From Halorientalis sp. (GTDB lineage Archaea > Halobacteriota > Halobacteria > Halobacteriales > Haloarculaceae), in contig NZ_JAQCNH010000041.1 of assembly GCF_028275115.1 (NCBI RefSeq), forward strand, positions 1 through 64,000: DNA of 64,000 nucleotides. The letters run 5' to 3'. Made by a program: the position numbers and the translations under genes. Below the pieces are notes generated by a model. It was not told where the DNA came from and ran no database searches. It saw only the letters and a list, made by a program, of their open reading frames with translations. Of the stretch, positions 26,627 to 36,000 are shown in pieces (the first letter of the stretch is position 1; the number at the start of each line of letters is the position of its first letter).

Positions 26627-26802
26627 CCGAACCGCCCGGCCGCTAGTGCGACCACGACTGCGAGCGACAGAACAGGCTGACGGCGGCCCGGCTCGACGCC
26701 CGTCACGTCGACCGCGAACCCCGACGGCCCCTTCCGAGCCACACCGAGCGAGAACGAACGGACCGTCCGCCGGTCCTGAAAGATAAATTGTACATAATCT
26801 GA

Positions 26803-27261
26803 TGCGAGCAGTCACACGCCGGTGCCATCAAGAACGTGAACCGCGAACTGGCCGACCGGGCGGAGATCGGTGCCGACGACCACGTCCTGGACTGTGGCTG
26901 TGGCGTCGGTGGGAGCAGCGTCTGGCTGGCAGCCGAGCGGGACCCAACGGTCACGGGCGTCGACCTCGTCCCGTTACAGCTCCAGGAGGCACGTGAGTTG
27001 GCCGCCGAGCGCGGCGTCGCCGACCGCGCCGCGTTCGCACGGGGGGACTTCACCGACCTGCCGCTGCCAGCCGACTCGGTCGACGTGGTCTGGGGGCATC
27101 GAGGCGGTTCACTGGGCCAGTCGGCTTCTCCGGTCGTTGGGCCGCGTCGCGAGCGCGGACGGCCTGCGTAACGAAACCCAGGCGGACAACCGGCGCGCTA
27201 CCAGCACGAGACGCTCGCCGACGGGTTGTGACAGTACGGCATCGTCTCGGCAAAGCGATAG
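26803..27261 (+). pseudogene. Decayed SAM-dependent methyltransferase
   Basis: Frame 1 starts just after a stop, with no proper N-terminus, and reads HAGAIKNVNRELADRAEIGADDHVLDCGCGVGGSSVWLAAERDPTVTGVDLVP...ADSVDVVWG, a clear class I methyltransferase motif I to IV. After about base 27095 homology shifts frame (GIEAVHWAS...SLGRVASADGLR) and later again (RYQHETLADGL near 27200). Truncation plus at least two frameshifts make it inactive. Residual similarity is to the gamma-tocopherol/sterol methyltransferase type. Confidence 0.75.
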
Positions 27262-27267
27262 AACCGC

Positions 27268-27660
27268 TCAGACGTTGTCGGGAGCTTCTGCGTCGTCCTC
27301 GACGGAGCGTTTCATCGAGTCACGCCGGCTCTTCGCGTCCCGTCCGGTACACTCCTCCAAGAAGTCGTTTTTTGCGTCGACAGCGTCGGCTGCGGCGTCG
27401 GCTTTCCCTTCCGCGATGACGTCCTCGGCGGGCCGTTCCACGAAGTCGACGCCTAGCTTGTCTTTTTTCCCGTCGTACGCCACGGTTCCGGCGGTGATAC
27501 GGTCGAAAACCGGGTTCTCCGGGTCGCCGACGACGTACAGGTCGCTCCCCTTGTACTCCTTGATCTCCGACACCTCACCGAAAAAGTCCTCAATCTTCGC
27601 CTTCATGTCCGGTACTCGTTCTTCGAGGTGTTCGCCCCGGCGCATCTTGTACTCCCGCAT
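27268..27660 (-). CDS. DUF5611-type conserved haloarchaeal protein
   Basis: 130 residues. MREYKMRRGEHLEERVPDMKAKIEDFFGEVSEIKEYKGSDLYVVGDPENPVFDRITAGTVAYDGKKDKLGVDFVERPAEDVI matches a family I recall as DUF5611. Small mixed alpha/beta, soluble, no catalytic motif visible. It sits 26 bases downstream of the DUF7093-type gene on the same strand and may be co-transcribed. Function unknown. Confidence 0.75.
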   Translation of the reverse strand: MREYKMRRGEHLEERVPDMKAKIEDFFGEVSEIKEYKGSDLYVVGDPENPVFDRITAGTVAYDGKKDKLGVDFVERPAEDVIAEGKADAAADAVDAKNDFLEECTGRDAKSRRDSMKRSVEDDAEAPDNV

Positions 27661-27686
27661 GGAGAGACGTTTGGATAGGGTTCGGT

Positions 27687-28586
27687 TTACTCTTTTCGCG
27701 TCGCGTCTTCGGTCCGATGTTCGAGGGTCCCCCGACGACAGGATGGACAGAAGTCGCCAGCCCGCAGCGACGACTCCTCGACCAACGTCGTGAACTCACA
27801 CTCCGTACAGTAGAACTCACCCTCCGGAACGGTGACCGCCGCGGTCCCCGCCTGCTCCGCGTCGCCGTCGATCCGCTGTGTCAGGCTGTCGCCCGGTTCC
27901 CACTCCGAACTGTCGCCCTCGTCCTCCTCGGGCCAGTCGACTTCCGGCGCCGTTCCGGACTTCTCCTCGTAGCTGTACTCGTCGGGCCACTCGTCGCCAT
28001 CGAGTTTCCCTGCTGGCACCGTCTCGCTCCCGTCGGCCGTCTCCGTGGCGGCCCGTTCGATCGCCTCCGGGTCGGGCTCGGACCGATCTTCGGGCGTGGT
28101 CTCGTCCGCCGGCCACGCCCCGGGCTCGCGCTCCGGTTCCCCGTCGTCGAGGATGACTGCGCCGTCGTCCTCGGCCGTCTCCGGGTCGTCGACGCTCGTC
28201 TCGCCCACGGTAGCGACGTCCGGTGCCGGTTCCGAGCCGTCGGACCCCTCGTCGGCCGCCGTCTCGGGGCCGTCGCTGCTGGCGTCGAGCAGTTCCACGT
28301 CGTCCTCGGCCGCGCTCACGTTCGGACTGGATGCCGGCCCACTACCGGTGTCTGCACCGGCCGTCTCCGCGGTGTCCGGTTCCGGCGCCGACTCGGACAC
28401 AGCGTCGTCCGATGCCGCCAGCGAGGTCACCTCCTTGTTCTCGGAGATGACCCGGCGCTCGCCACACCGGCCGCAGGCTTCGACCTCCTTCACCGTGATG
28501 ACGACCTCGCTACCCTGTTCCTCGCGCTCCTCCTCCACTTCCGTCCCACTGAACTTGTGCCCGAGTAACGAACACTTGATACTCAT
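27687..28586 (-). CDS. DUF7093-type zinc-ribbon protein with long acidic linker
   Basis: 299 residues. The N-terminal MSIKCSLLGHKFSGTEVEEEREEQGSEVVITVKEVEACGRCGERRVISENKEVTSL has Cys/His pairs for a zinc site. Residues about 65-245 are a low-complexity acidic D/E/S/A linker. The C-terminus EFYCTECEFTTLVEESSLRAGDFCPSCRRGTLEHR is a second zinc ribbon. The architecture of two zinc ribbons joined by a disordered acidic stretch fits a family I recall as DUF7093. No function known. Confidence 0.75.
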   Translation of the reverse strand: MSIKCSLLGHKFSGTEVEEEREEQGSEVVITVKEVEACGRCGERRVISENKEVTSLAASDDAVSESAPEPDTAETAGADTGSGPASSPNVSAAEDDVELLDASSDGPETAADEGSDGSEPAPDVATVGETSVDDPETAEDDGAVILDDGEPEREPGAWPADETTPEDRSEPDPEAIERAATETADGSETVPAGKLDGDEWPDEYSYEEKSGTAPEVDWPEEDEGDSSEWEPGDSLTQRIDGDAEQAGTAAVTVPEGEFYCTECEFTTLVEESSLRAGDFCPSCRRGTLEHRTEDATRKE

Positions 28587-28753
28587 TGACAGGATACTGG
28601 TCGCCCGCCGATATTAAGCCTACTGCCTGGGAGTCTGACGCCTGTCACGCTAGCGAATCTCGGTCTCGCCGACTTGGTCGGTGGGTGGTGCCCCGCTCGC
28701 GCGTCTGTGCCGGGTCTCGAAGTCTTAAGACCCACCCGGACAAACGGTGCTAT

Positions 28754-29047
28754 ATGCGAGCCAAGCGGGAGTACCGCGACCGTGACGAAACCCAGGTCGC
28801 AGTACTCGACGCCCTCGCGGACCGCCGCGACGACGGGATGACGGTGTTCGAAATCCGGTCTCGGGTGGACGCGGACATCGACGAACTGGAGACGGCCCTC
28901 TCGGACCTCAAGACCGACGGCCTGATCGAGGCCACCGAAGACGACCAACGCACTGTCATCCTCCCGGAGGACCACGCCATCGGGCAGTACGACCCCGACG
29001 AGGAATCCTCCGTGCTTGACCGGATCCGCTCCTGGTTCGGGCGCTGA
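28754..29047 (+). CDS. Winged-helix protein (DUF6432-type)
   Basis: 97 residues from ATG 28754. QVAVLDALADRRDDGMTVFEIRSRVDADIDELETALSDLKTDGLIEATEDDQRTVILPEDHAI is a compact winged-helix fold; the C-terminal DEESSVLDRIRSWFGR may be an amphipathic helix. It matches a haloarchaeal family I recall as DUF6432. A DNA-binding role is plausible but unproven. TATATG at the start suggests a leaderless or near-leaderless transcript. Confidence 0.7.
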   Translation: MRAKREYRDRDETQVAVLDALADRRDDGMTVFEIRSRVDADIDELETALSDLKTDGLIEATEDDQRTVILPEDHAIGQYDPDEESSVLDRIRSWFGR

Positions 29048-29090
29048 CGAACCCGGCAATTTAACGCCACCGGGTGTCCATTATCTCACA

Positions 29091-30185
29091 ATGACTGTTC
29101 TCGAGGCCGTTCACGAGGACCATGGTGCGCTGTTCAAGGCTCACGGGGGTCGTCGCGTCGTCGATCATTACGGTCGCCCCGAGCGCACTCACACTGCCGT
29201 CCGCCGCGTGGTCGGATTCTGTGAGTTCGGGCACGGCGTCGTCACCGTCACTGGCGACGACCGCGTCGAATTCGTCGACAACGCCGTCTCCAACCGCATT
29301 CCCACGACCGACGGGCAGGGTGCCTACGCCCTCCTGCTGGACCCCCAGGGTAAAATCACGACCGACATGTACGTGTTCAACGCCAGCGAGCGCCTACTCG
29401 TGTTCACGCCACCGGCTCGCGCCGCTCCTATCGCCGAGGACTGGGCCGGGAAGACCTTCATCCAAGACGTCGAGATCGATGTCGCGACCGACGAGTTCGC
29501 CACCTTCGGCGTCCACGGCCCCAAAGCCACCGAGAAGATCGCGAGCGTTCTCACCGGCGCGGCCTCACCTGGTGCCCACCTCTCGTTCGTCCGTGGGTCG
29601 ATGGGCGACTACGGCGTCACCGTCATCCGCGACGACGGCCTCGCAGGCGAGGAGGGATACACCGTTGTCTGCACAACCGACGCCGCCCGCGACGTGTTTG
29701 ATACCCTGGAGAACCGCGGCACGAATGCCGCCCCATTTGGCTACCGCACCTGGGAGTCGCTCACGCTGGAGGCCGGGACGCCGCTTTTCGAGACCGAACT
29801 TGACGGCGAGGTCCCCAACGTCGTCGGCGTCCGCAACGCTCTGGACTTCGAGAAAGGCTGTTACGTCGGCCAGGAAGTCGTCTCCCGCGTCGAGAACCGC
29901 GGCCGACCGAGCCGTCGGCTCGTCGGTCTGACCGTCGACGCCGTCCCCGCGGCCGGTGCGGCGGTTTTCTCCGGCGATAGCGCGGTTGGCGAAGTCACCC
30001 GCGCCGTCGACAGCCCAACCCGCCAGGAACCCATCGCCCTTGCGCTGGTCGACTACGACACGAGCGGCGACCTCACCGTCCGAATCGATGGAGAGGAGCG
30101 GGACGCCTCGGCGGTCGAGTTGCCGTTCGTAGAGGGGTCCGACGAATCCGCCCGTCGTCCGGCATACCCCGACGCCGAACCCTGA
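29091..30185 (+). CDS. ygfZ: YgfZ/GcvT-type folate-binding protein
   Basis: 364 residues. Built like the glycine-cleavage T-protein (GVVTVTGDDRVEFVDNAVSNRIP, GPKATEKI), but it carries the diagnostic YgfZ/IBA57 signature KGCYVGQEVVSR, whose Cys is essential in that family. YgfZ proteins use folate to assist assembly or repair of certain Fe-S proteins. ATG 29091 chosen: it follows a haloarchaea-like short leader, and the earlier in-frame start at 29016 overlaps the previous gene. No other glycine-cleavage genes are nearby, which supports YgfZ over aminomethyltransferase. Confidence 0.85.
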   Translation: MTVLEAVHEDHGALFKAHGGRRVVDHYGRPERTHTAVRRVVGFCEFGHGVVTVTGDDRVEFVDNAVSNRIPTTDGQGAYALLLDPQGKITTDMYVFNASERLLVFTPPARAAPIAEDWAGKTFIQDVEIDVATDEFATFGVHGPKATEKIASVLTGAASPGAHLSFVRGSMGDYGVTVIRDDGLAGEEGYTVVCTTDAARDVFDTLENRGTNAAPFGYRTWESLTLEAGTPLFETELDGEVPNVVGVRNALDFEKGCYVGQEVVSRVENRGRPSRRLVGLTVDAVPAAGAAVFSGDSAVGEVTRAVDSPTRQEPIALALVDYDTSGDLTVRIDGEERDASAVELPFVEGSDESARRPAYPDAEP

Positions 30186-30191
30186 CCGCTC

Positions 30192-31271
30192 CTACCCGAA
30201 CAGCTTTCTGAGCTGCTCGGTCGAAAAGAGCGTGGTCGGCCGGTCCATGTGGACGGCAATCTCGCCCGAGAGTGCCCGTATTCCCGCACGCTGGACCGGC
30301 TCTGGCATCGAGTAGCCGGTCCGAACGAGCTTCCCGAGGCGGATCTCCGTGCGTAAGTCCGCCCGCCAGGCGTCCTCGTAGTCCCCGAGCGTTCCCGGGT
30401 CGGTGGGGTCGACCTCCCGGGCGGCGTGGTCGGCGGCCGTCATCCCGTAGAGAATACCGCCGCCGGTGAACGGCTTGGTCTGTGCGGCCGCATCGCCCAG
30501 TAAGAAACTCCGACGGCCCGTCACCCTGGGTGGCGGACCGATGGGGATGAGTCCGGAACACCGCCGGTCTGTGTCGACGTCGTACGCGTCGGTGAACTCC
30601 TCGAAGCGCGCTCGCACGTCGTCGCCAGGTGGCACGGCCAGCCCGTACTCAACCCCGGCCTCGCCGCGGGGGATCTGCCAGGCGAAAAAGTCGGGGACCG
30701 TGAGGTGGACGTCGACGAAATCGTCGTGGTCGGGCTCGTCCGTGAATCCGAGGACACCGTGGAGCAACTCCTCGGGTTCGGGGAGGGCCAGTTCCGAGCG
30801 CACGCGGGACTTCGGGCCGTCCGCGCCCGCCACCATGCGCGCCTCGTAGCTGTCGGTTCCGTCCGGTCCGCGTGCCCGAATCCGCACGGCGTTTCGGCCC
30901 TCGGTCACGTTGACGACCGTGTGCTCTTCCCGGAGGTCGGCGCCGGCCTCCCGCGCGGCAGCGGCTAGCGTCCGGTCCAGCCCGACCCGGTCGATGACGT
31001 TCGAGATGACTTCGTCCTTGTAGAAGGGGTGAGCCTCGCTGTCGGGGCCGCCCGTGTGAAAGCGTGCGCCGTACACCTCGTTCTGGAGGAGGTCCTCCCG
31101 GGCACCCGGCGGGGTGTACGCCCAGACGTCCGTGCTGACGTGGCCGGAACAGGCCAGCGGCTCGCCGACCCGTCCCTGCTCGAAGACGAGCACGTCGGCG
31201 CCGTCCGCAGCAGCCTGGCGCGCGAACCGCGAACCGGCTGGCCCGGCCCCCACTACCACGAAATCGTACAT
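30192..31271 (-). CDS. Geranylgeranyl-reductase-family FAD protein
   Basis: 359 residues from ATG 31271 (MYDFVVVGAGPAGSRFARQAA); the in-frame ATG at 31298 is an alternative. GAGPAG is the N-terminal FAD-binding motif, CSGHVSTDVW corresponds to the conserved Cys-containing loop of geranylgeranyl reductases, and GRRSFLLGDAAAQTKPFTGGGILYGMTAA is the second FAD motif. Members saturate isoprenoid chains of archaeal lipids or quinones. It is convergent with ygfZ, six bases apart. The exact substrate is not resolvable here. Confidence 0.85.
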   Translation of the reverse strand: MYDFVVVGAGPAGSRFARQAAADGADVLVFEQGRVGEPLACSGHVSTDVWAYTPPGAREDLLQNEVYGARFHTGGPDSEAHPFYKDEVISNVIDRVGLDRTLAAAAREAGADLREEHTVVNVTEGRNAVRIRARGPDGTDSYEARMVAGADGPKSRVRSELALPEPEELLHGVLGFTDEPDHDDFVDVHLTVPDFFAWQIPRGEAGVEYGLAVPPGDDVRARFEEFTDAYDVDTDRRCSGLIPIGPPPRVTGRRSFLLGDAAAQTKPFTGGGILYGMTAADHAAREVDPTDPGTLGDYEDAWRADLRTEIRLGKLVRTGYSMPEPVQRAGIRALSGEIAVHMDRPTTLFSTEQLRKLFG

Positions 31272-31404
31272 ATCTACGCTCTGTCCCCGGACGCTCATAT
31301 ACCTTCTCGGTCGTCTCCGAACGTTTATATTCCGAAACGGAGCCACCCGTCTCCGTGCGCTGACTCTCGCCGTGGCACGGACTGCCGTCGTGCGACCGAC
31401 CGTG

Positions 31405-32457
31405 TCACGACCCGCAGCGGTCGCCTGTTTGCCACCTACCGTCGGTAGCTGCCGTACCGACGTTGCCGAACGCAAAGCGGGTCCCGCATTCGTACTCGCG
31501 GTCCAGCTCGACGGTCCAGCCGTGAGATTCAGCCATCGTCCGGACGATGGAGAGCCCGAGGCCGGTGCCGTCGCCGCTGGTGGTGTAGCCGTGCTCGAAG
31601 ACGTCGTCTACGTGTTCTCTGGGGACACCGGGACCGTCGTCTGCGACGTAGAACCCGTCGGGCGTCGACCCTGCCTCCACAGTCACGTCGACAGAGCCGT
31701 GTTCGACAGCGTTGCGGAAGCAGTTCTCGAAGATGGTCAGGAGCTTGCTCCGGTCGGCGCGGAACTGACGGTCGTCGGCGACGGTCAGCGTGGCGTCGCT
31801 GGTGTCGACGTTCGCCTGTGCGTCGCGGGTCGCGGTCTTGAGGCTGACGGTCTCGGTCGTCTCGACGGTCTTGCCCTCGCGGGCGATGGTAAGGATGTCG
31901 TCGATAATGTCCTGCATCCGGTCGGTGGCGGACTCGACGCTCCCGATTTCGTCTTTCAGTTGCTCCCGCACTGCGGCGTCGACATCGAGGTCGTCGATGC
32001 GGGCCTCGACCAGTTCGAGGCGGCCCGTCGTCACGTTGATGCGGTTCCGAAGGTCGTGGGAAATCGTGGAGGCCACCTGATCGAGACGCTTGTTCTGCTT
32101 CTCGAGTTGCCAGCGGGACCGTTCGGGTTCGGTAATGTCTCGCAGGAGGACCGAGCACCAGCCGGTCCGCTCGTCGCTGCTCTTCGAGACGGCGGACACC
32201 GTAACCGAGTAATAGCGGTCCTGCCCGTCGTAGGTCAGCGAGAGTTGCTGGGTCGTGCCCTCGCCGTCGGGTGGGATGACAACGGCCCCGGACAGCGTCG
32301 GACAGACCCGCTGGAACGCCGCCGGCACCTCGCTGGCGATTCCAGGCCAGACGTGCGTGGTCGCCTCGTTGAAATCGACGACGCGCTGCCGGTCGTCGAC
32401 GACGAGGACCGGGTCTCTGAGATTCTCGATGACAGTGTTGCGTGCCACCGGTTTCAC
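31405..32457 (-). CDS. PAS sensor histidine kinase
   Basis: 350 residues. The N-terminal PAS domain (1-110, VIENLRDPVLVVDDRQRVVDFN... to RDITEPERSR) leads to a short coil and the phosphoacceptor STISHDLRNRINVTTGRLEL. The ATPase core has FENCFRNAVEHGSVD (N box), DDGPGVPREHVDDVFEHG and GDGTGLGLSIVR. No membrane segment or receiver domain. The signature HDLRNRI deviates from the common HDLRNPL. Related kinases often carry a seven-helix N-terminal domain; none is attached here, and the decayed membrane gene upstream (32520-32928) is separate. Confidence 0.9.
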   Translation of the reverse strand: MKPVARNTVIENLRDPVLVVDDRQRVVDFNEATTHVWPGIASEVPAAFQRVCPTLSGAVVIPPDGEGTTQQLSLTYDGQDRYYSVTVSAVSKSSDERTGWCSVLLRDITEPERSRWQLEKQNKRLDQVASTISHDLRNRINVTTGRLELVEARIDDLDVDAAVREQLKDEIGSVESATDRMQDIIDDILTIAREGKTVETTETVSLKTATRDAQANVDTSDATLTVADDRQFRADRSKLLTIFENCFRNAVEHGSVDVTVEAGSTPDGFYVADDGPGVPREHVDDVFEHGYTTSGDGTGLGLSIVRTMAESHGWTVELDREYECGTRFAFGNVGTAATDGRWQTGDRCGS

Positions 32458-32489
32458 ATCGAGTGAACCGCCTCGGGGTCAAGTGGATC

Positions 32490-32532
32490 GAGACGCGAAG
32501 CGTCTCGTCATCACGGAAATCAAAGATTTCCG
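32490..32532. repeat. Two adjacent perfect hairpins
   Basis: GAGACGC-GAA-GCGTCTC (32490-32506) and CGGAAATC-AAA-GATTTCCG (32514-32532) lie side by side between the kinase and the decayed membrane gene. Three-base loops and 7-8 bp stems match the style of the hairpins near 10061-10110 and 36301-36348. Confidence 0.7.
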
Positions 32533-32928
32533 TTCGACGCCGAGGTACTCGCCCTACTCCGCCTGTAGAACGGCAACAGCCCGAACACCGCGTGACTGAA
32601 CCGAACCGGGAACACGGACGTGTACTGACTCAGCGAATCAAGCGTCATGATCGACAGCGCGCCGACGACGAACGCCCCGACAGTCAGGATCGCACTGAGC
32701 GCTGCGACTATCCACCCGAACCGCCTGAACAGCCGATCGACGGGGAGTAAAAAAGAACACAGACAGTGCCCAGAGCAGTCCGGTCCCGAGCATAAACAGG
32801 AACCACTGCGCCCCGTCGCGGTCCCACTGCCGCGTGTACGCCCAGTAACCGACGACGGCCTGGGTCACCGCCGTCACTACCAGCAAACCGAGCTAAACCC
32901 ACCACAGTCCAACCCAGGTCTCGGACAT
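32520..32928 (-). pseudogene. Decayed small membrane protein
   Basis: From ATG 32928 the frame reads MSETWVGLWWV, then a TAG stop, then LGLLVVTAVTQAVVGYWAYTRQW and FLFMLGTGLLWALSVFFF, and then needs a frameshift into RLFRRFGWIVAALSAILTVG and FVVGALSIMTLDSLSQ. Rejoined, it would be a roughly 130-residue protein with four membrane helices. A nonsense codon plus a frameshift in otherwise well-kept helices indicate recent loss. Family not recognised. Confidence 0.7.
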
Positions 32929-32990
32929 TGCCGGCTCTTAGGAACTGGGACGCTTCAAACGTGCCTCCGATTTTCAGACCCGAGAGACGG

Positions 32991-33086
32991 CCGCTCGCGT
33001 GTTCGGAGACGCGCCGTTCAGCCGCGTTCTGCTCGCGGGTCGGTCCTCCCCGCTCGCGTGTTCGGAGACGCGCCGTTCAGCCGCGT
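32991..33086. repeat. Direct repeat of 37 bases downstream of uvrA
   Basis: Two identical copies (32991-33027 and 33050-33086) start CCGCTCGCGTGTTCGGAGAC and end CAGCCGCGT, separated by 22 bases. The second copy ends four bases before the uvrA stop codon. Inside each, GAGACGCG and CGCGTCTC-like ends give weak self-complementarity. Confidence 0.8.
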
Positions 33087-33089
33087 CTC

Positions 33090-36000
33090 CTAGTCGTCCC
33101 CAGTCCCAGTCGCTTCCGCGTCGCCGTCCGCGGCCACCGGCTCCCGGTCGCTGCGGGGCCCCTCCAGTTCCACCGCGGGCAACAGGTCGCGCAGGTACCG
33201 CCCGGTGTGGGACGCTTCGGTGCGGGCGACCTGTTCGGGTGTGCCGGTCGCGACGACTTCTCCACCCTTCTCGCCGCCCTCGGGCCCGAGATCGACGATG
33301 TGGTCGGCGTTTTTTACGAGGTCGAGTTCGTGTTCGATTACGACCACCGTGTTGCCGTCGTCGGTCAACCTGTGGAGCACGTCTATCAACCGCCGCTCGT
33401 CCTCGGGATGGAGCCCGGTCGTGGGCTCGTCCAGCAGGTACAGCGTCTCGCCGCTGTCTTTTTTGCCCAGTTCCTCCGCGAGTTTCACCCGCTGGGCCTC
33501 CCCGCCCGACAGCGTCGTCGAGGGCTGGCCCAGTCGCATGTAGCCGAGGCCCACGTCCTTCAGGAGCTTCAGCCGCCGACGAATCTGGCGGTGACTCTCG
33601 AAGAACTCGAACGCCTCTGCGACGCTCATCGAAAGGACGTCCGCGATAGTCTCGCCCTTGTAGGTCACGTCGAGCGTCTCGTCGTTGTAGCGCGCGCCGC
33701 CACACTCCTCGCAGGGCACCTGCACGTCCGAGAGAAAGTTCATGTCGATTTTGACGGTCCCCTGACCGCCACACTCCTCACACCGGCCGCCCTTGACGTT
33801 GAATGAGAACCGCCCCTTCTCGTAGCCGCGCTGTTTGGCCAGTTTGGTGTCGGCGAACAGGTTCCGGATGTGATCGAAGACGTTGGTGTACGTGGCCGGG
33901 TTCGAGCGCGGAGTGCGGCCGATCGGCGACTGGTCAATCAGCCGGACGGTCTCGACTCTGTCCAGTCCCTCGATGTCGTCGTGGTCACCTGGGTCGACCG
34001 ACGTGTTGTCGTTCATTCGCCGGGCCAACCCCTTGTAGAGGACGTCGTGCATCAGTGTGGACTTGCCTGACCCGGAGACGCCCGTGATCGCGGTGAACGA
34101 ACCGAGTGGCAGGTCCACGTCCACGTCGTCGAGGTTGTGCTGGCGCGCGCCGCGAATCGTAACGTGGCCGTCGGGGTCGCGTCGGTCCGCGGGCACGTCG
34201 ATGAATCGGTCGCCCGCGAGGTAGTCGCCAGTGATCGATTCCTCGGCGGCTTTGAGTTCGTCGATGGAACCGTTGACAACGACCTCGCCGCCCCGCTTGC
34301 CCGGGCCAGGCCCCATGTCGACGATCTGGTCGGCCCGCCGCATCGTCTCTGTGTCGTGTTCGACGACGAGCAGTGTGTTGCCCAGGTCCCGCAGTTCTTC
34401 GAGCGTGTTCAGCAGGCGGTCGTTGTCCCGCTGGTGGAGGCCGATAGACGGCTCGTCCAGCACGTACAGCACACCGACGAGGCCGGACCCAATCTGGGTC
34501 GCCAGTCGGATTCGCTGGCTCTCCCCGCCCGACAGCGTCGAGGCCTCCCGGTCCAGGGTCAGATACTCCAGTCCGACCTCACACATGAATCCGAGGCGGG
34601 CGCGGATCTCCTTGAGAATCTCCGCAGCGATCTTCGTGTCCCGTTCGTCCAACCCGTCCTCCATCCCCTCGAAATGCTCGAGGGCGTCACCGATGGACAT
34701 ACGATTGACCTCGGTGATGGACGTTCCGCCGGCGGGTCCCTCCGACGACGCGCCGCCCGTCTCGCTCGCAGAACTGCCGTCCACGAGGACGGCCCGCGAT
34801 TCGGCCTTGAGCCGGGTTCCATCGCAGGCCGGACAGGTGGTGACGGCCATGTACTCCTCGATGTGTTCACGAGCGCGGTCGCTGTCTGTCTCGACGTGGC
34901 GACGTTCCAGATTGTTGATAACACCCTCGAACCGCTCGGTCTTCTCTCGAGTCCCGTTTTTCGTCGTCCACTCGAAGTGCACGAGTCTATCGGTCCCGTA
35001 GAGGAACTGTCGCCGGATTTCCGGCTCCAGCTCCTCGAAGGGCGTATCGAGGTCGATGCCGAAGTGTTCGGCAACGTTGTCGAGCTGTCGAGAGTAGTAG
35101 GTCCGGTTGTAGCTCCAGGGCTCGAAGACGTGCTTGAGCGGCTTCGACGGGTCTTGGATCACCAGGTCCTCGCTGACCTCCTTGGTCGACCCGATTCCCT
35201 CACACTCCGGGCAGGCTCCGTGGGGTGAGTTGAACGAGAACGAACGGGTCTCGATTTCGGAGATGTCGATGCCGCAGTGGGTACACGCGAGGTCCTCGGA
35301 GAACTCGACGACGAGGCGGTCGGTGGCGCCCTCGTCGTCCGCGTCTGCGAGGTCCCCCGTCGAGCGAGCGCTCGCACCGCCGAGCTCGGCGTCCGCTGGC
35401 GGGTCCGGCAGGATCACCTTGAGAACACCCGCACCCTCGTCGAGAGCGGTTTCGACCGAGTCGGTGATCCGTGACCGGGCCTCGTCGCTAATCTTCACAC
35501 GGTCGACCACCACGTCGACGGTGTGGTCGTAGTTTTCGTCCAGACCGGGTCTGTCCATCGTCAGGTCGTAGGACTCGCCGTCGACCTCGACCCGGGCGTA
35601 CCCCTCGGCGACGAGGTCGTCGAACAGGTCCTCGAAAGCGCCTTTCTGGTCGCGAACGACGGGCGCGGCGATCTTCGCGCGGTTGCCCGCCGGGAGTTCC
35701 AGAATCCGGGAGACCATGTTCTGGGCACTCTGCTCGCCGACTTCCCGGCCACACTCGGGGCAGTGTGGCGTGCCGACGCGGGCGTAGAGGAGACGCAGAT
35801 AATCGTGGAGTTCGGTGACGGTCCCTACTGTCGACCGCGGGTTGTTGGCGGCGTTTTTCTGGTCGATGCTGATCGCAGGCGAGAGCCCCTCGACGTTTTC
35901 GACCTGTGGCTTGTCCATCTGGCCCAGGAAGTTGCGGGCGTACGCGCTGAGTGACTCGATATATCGCCGCTGCCCCTCGGCGTAAATAGTCTCGAACGCG

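Noticed and set aside
31114-32466. 450-residue plus-strand open frame over the PAS kinase
   Set aside because: Antisense to a gene with all kinase motifs; no recognisable domain.
31405-32928. Single histidine kinase with an N-terminal seven-helix domain broken by mutations
   Set aside because: The upstream membrane frame ends with its own stop at 32520-32522 and has only about four helices, and two hairpins lie between it and the kinase; a separate decayed gene fits better.
32991-33086. CRISPR array at the uvrA direct repeat
   Set aside because: Only two copies with one short spacer and no cas genes in the window.
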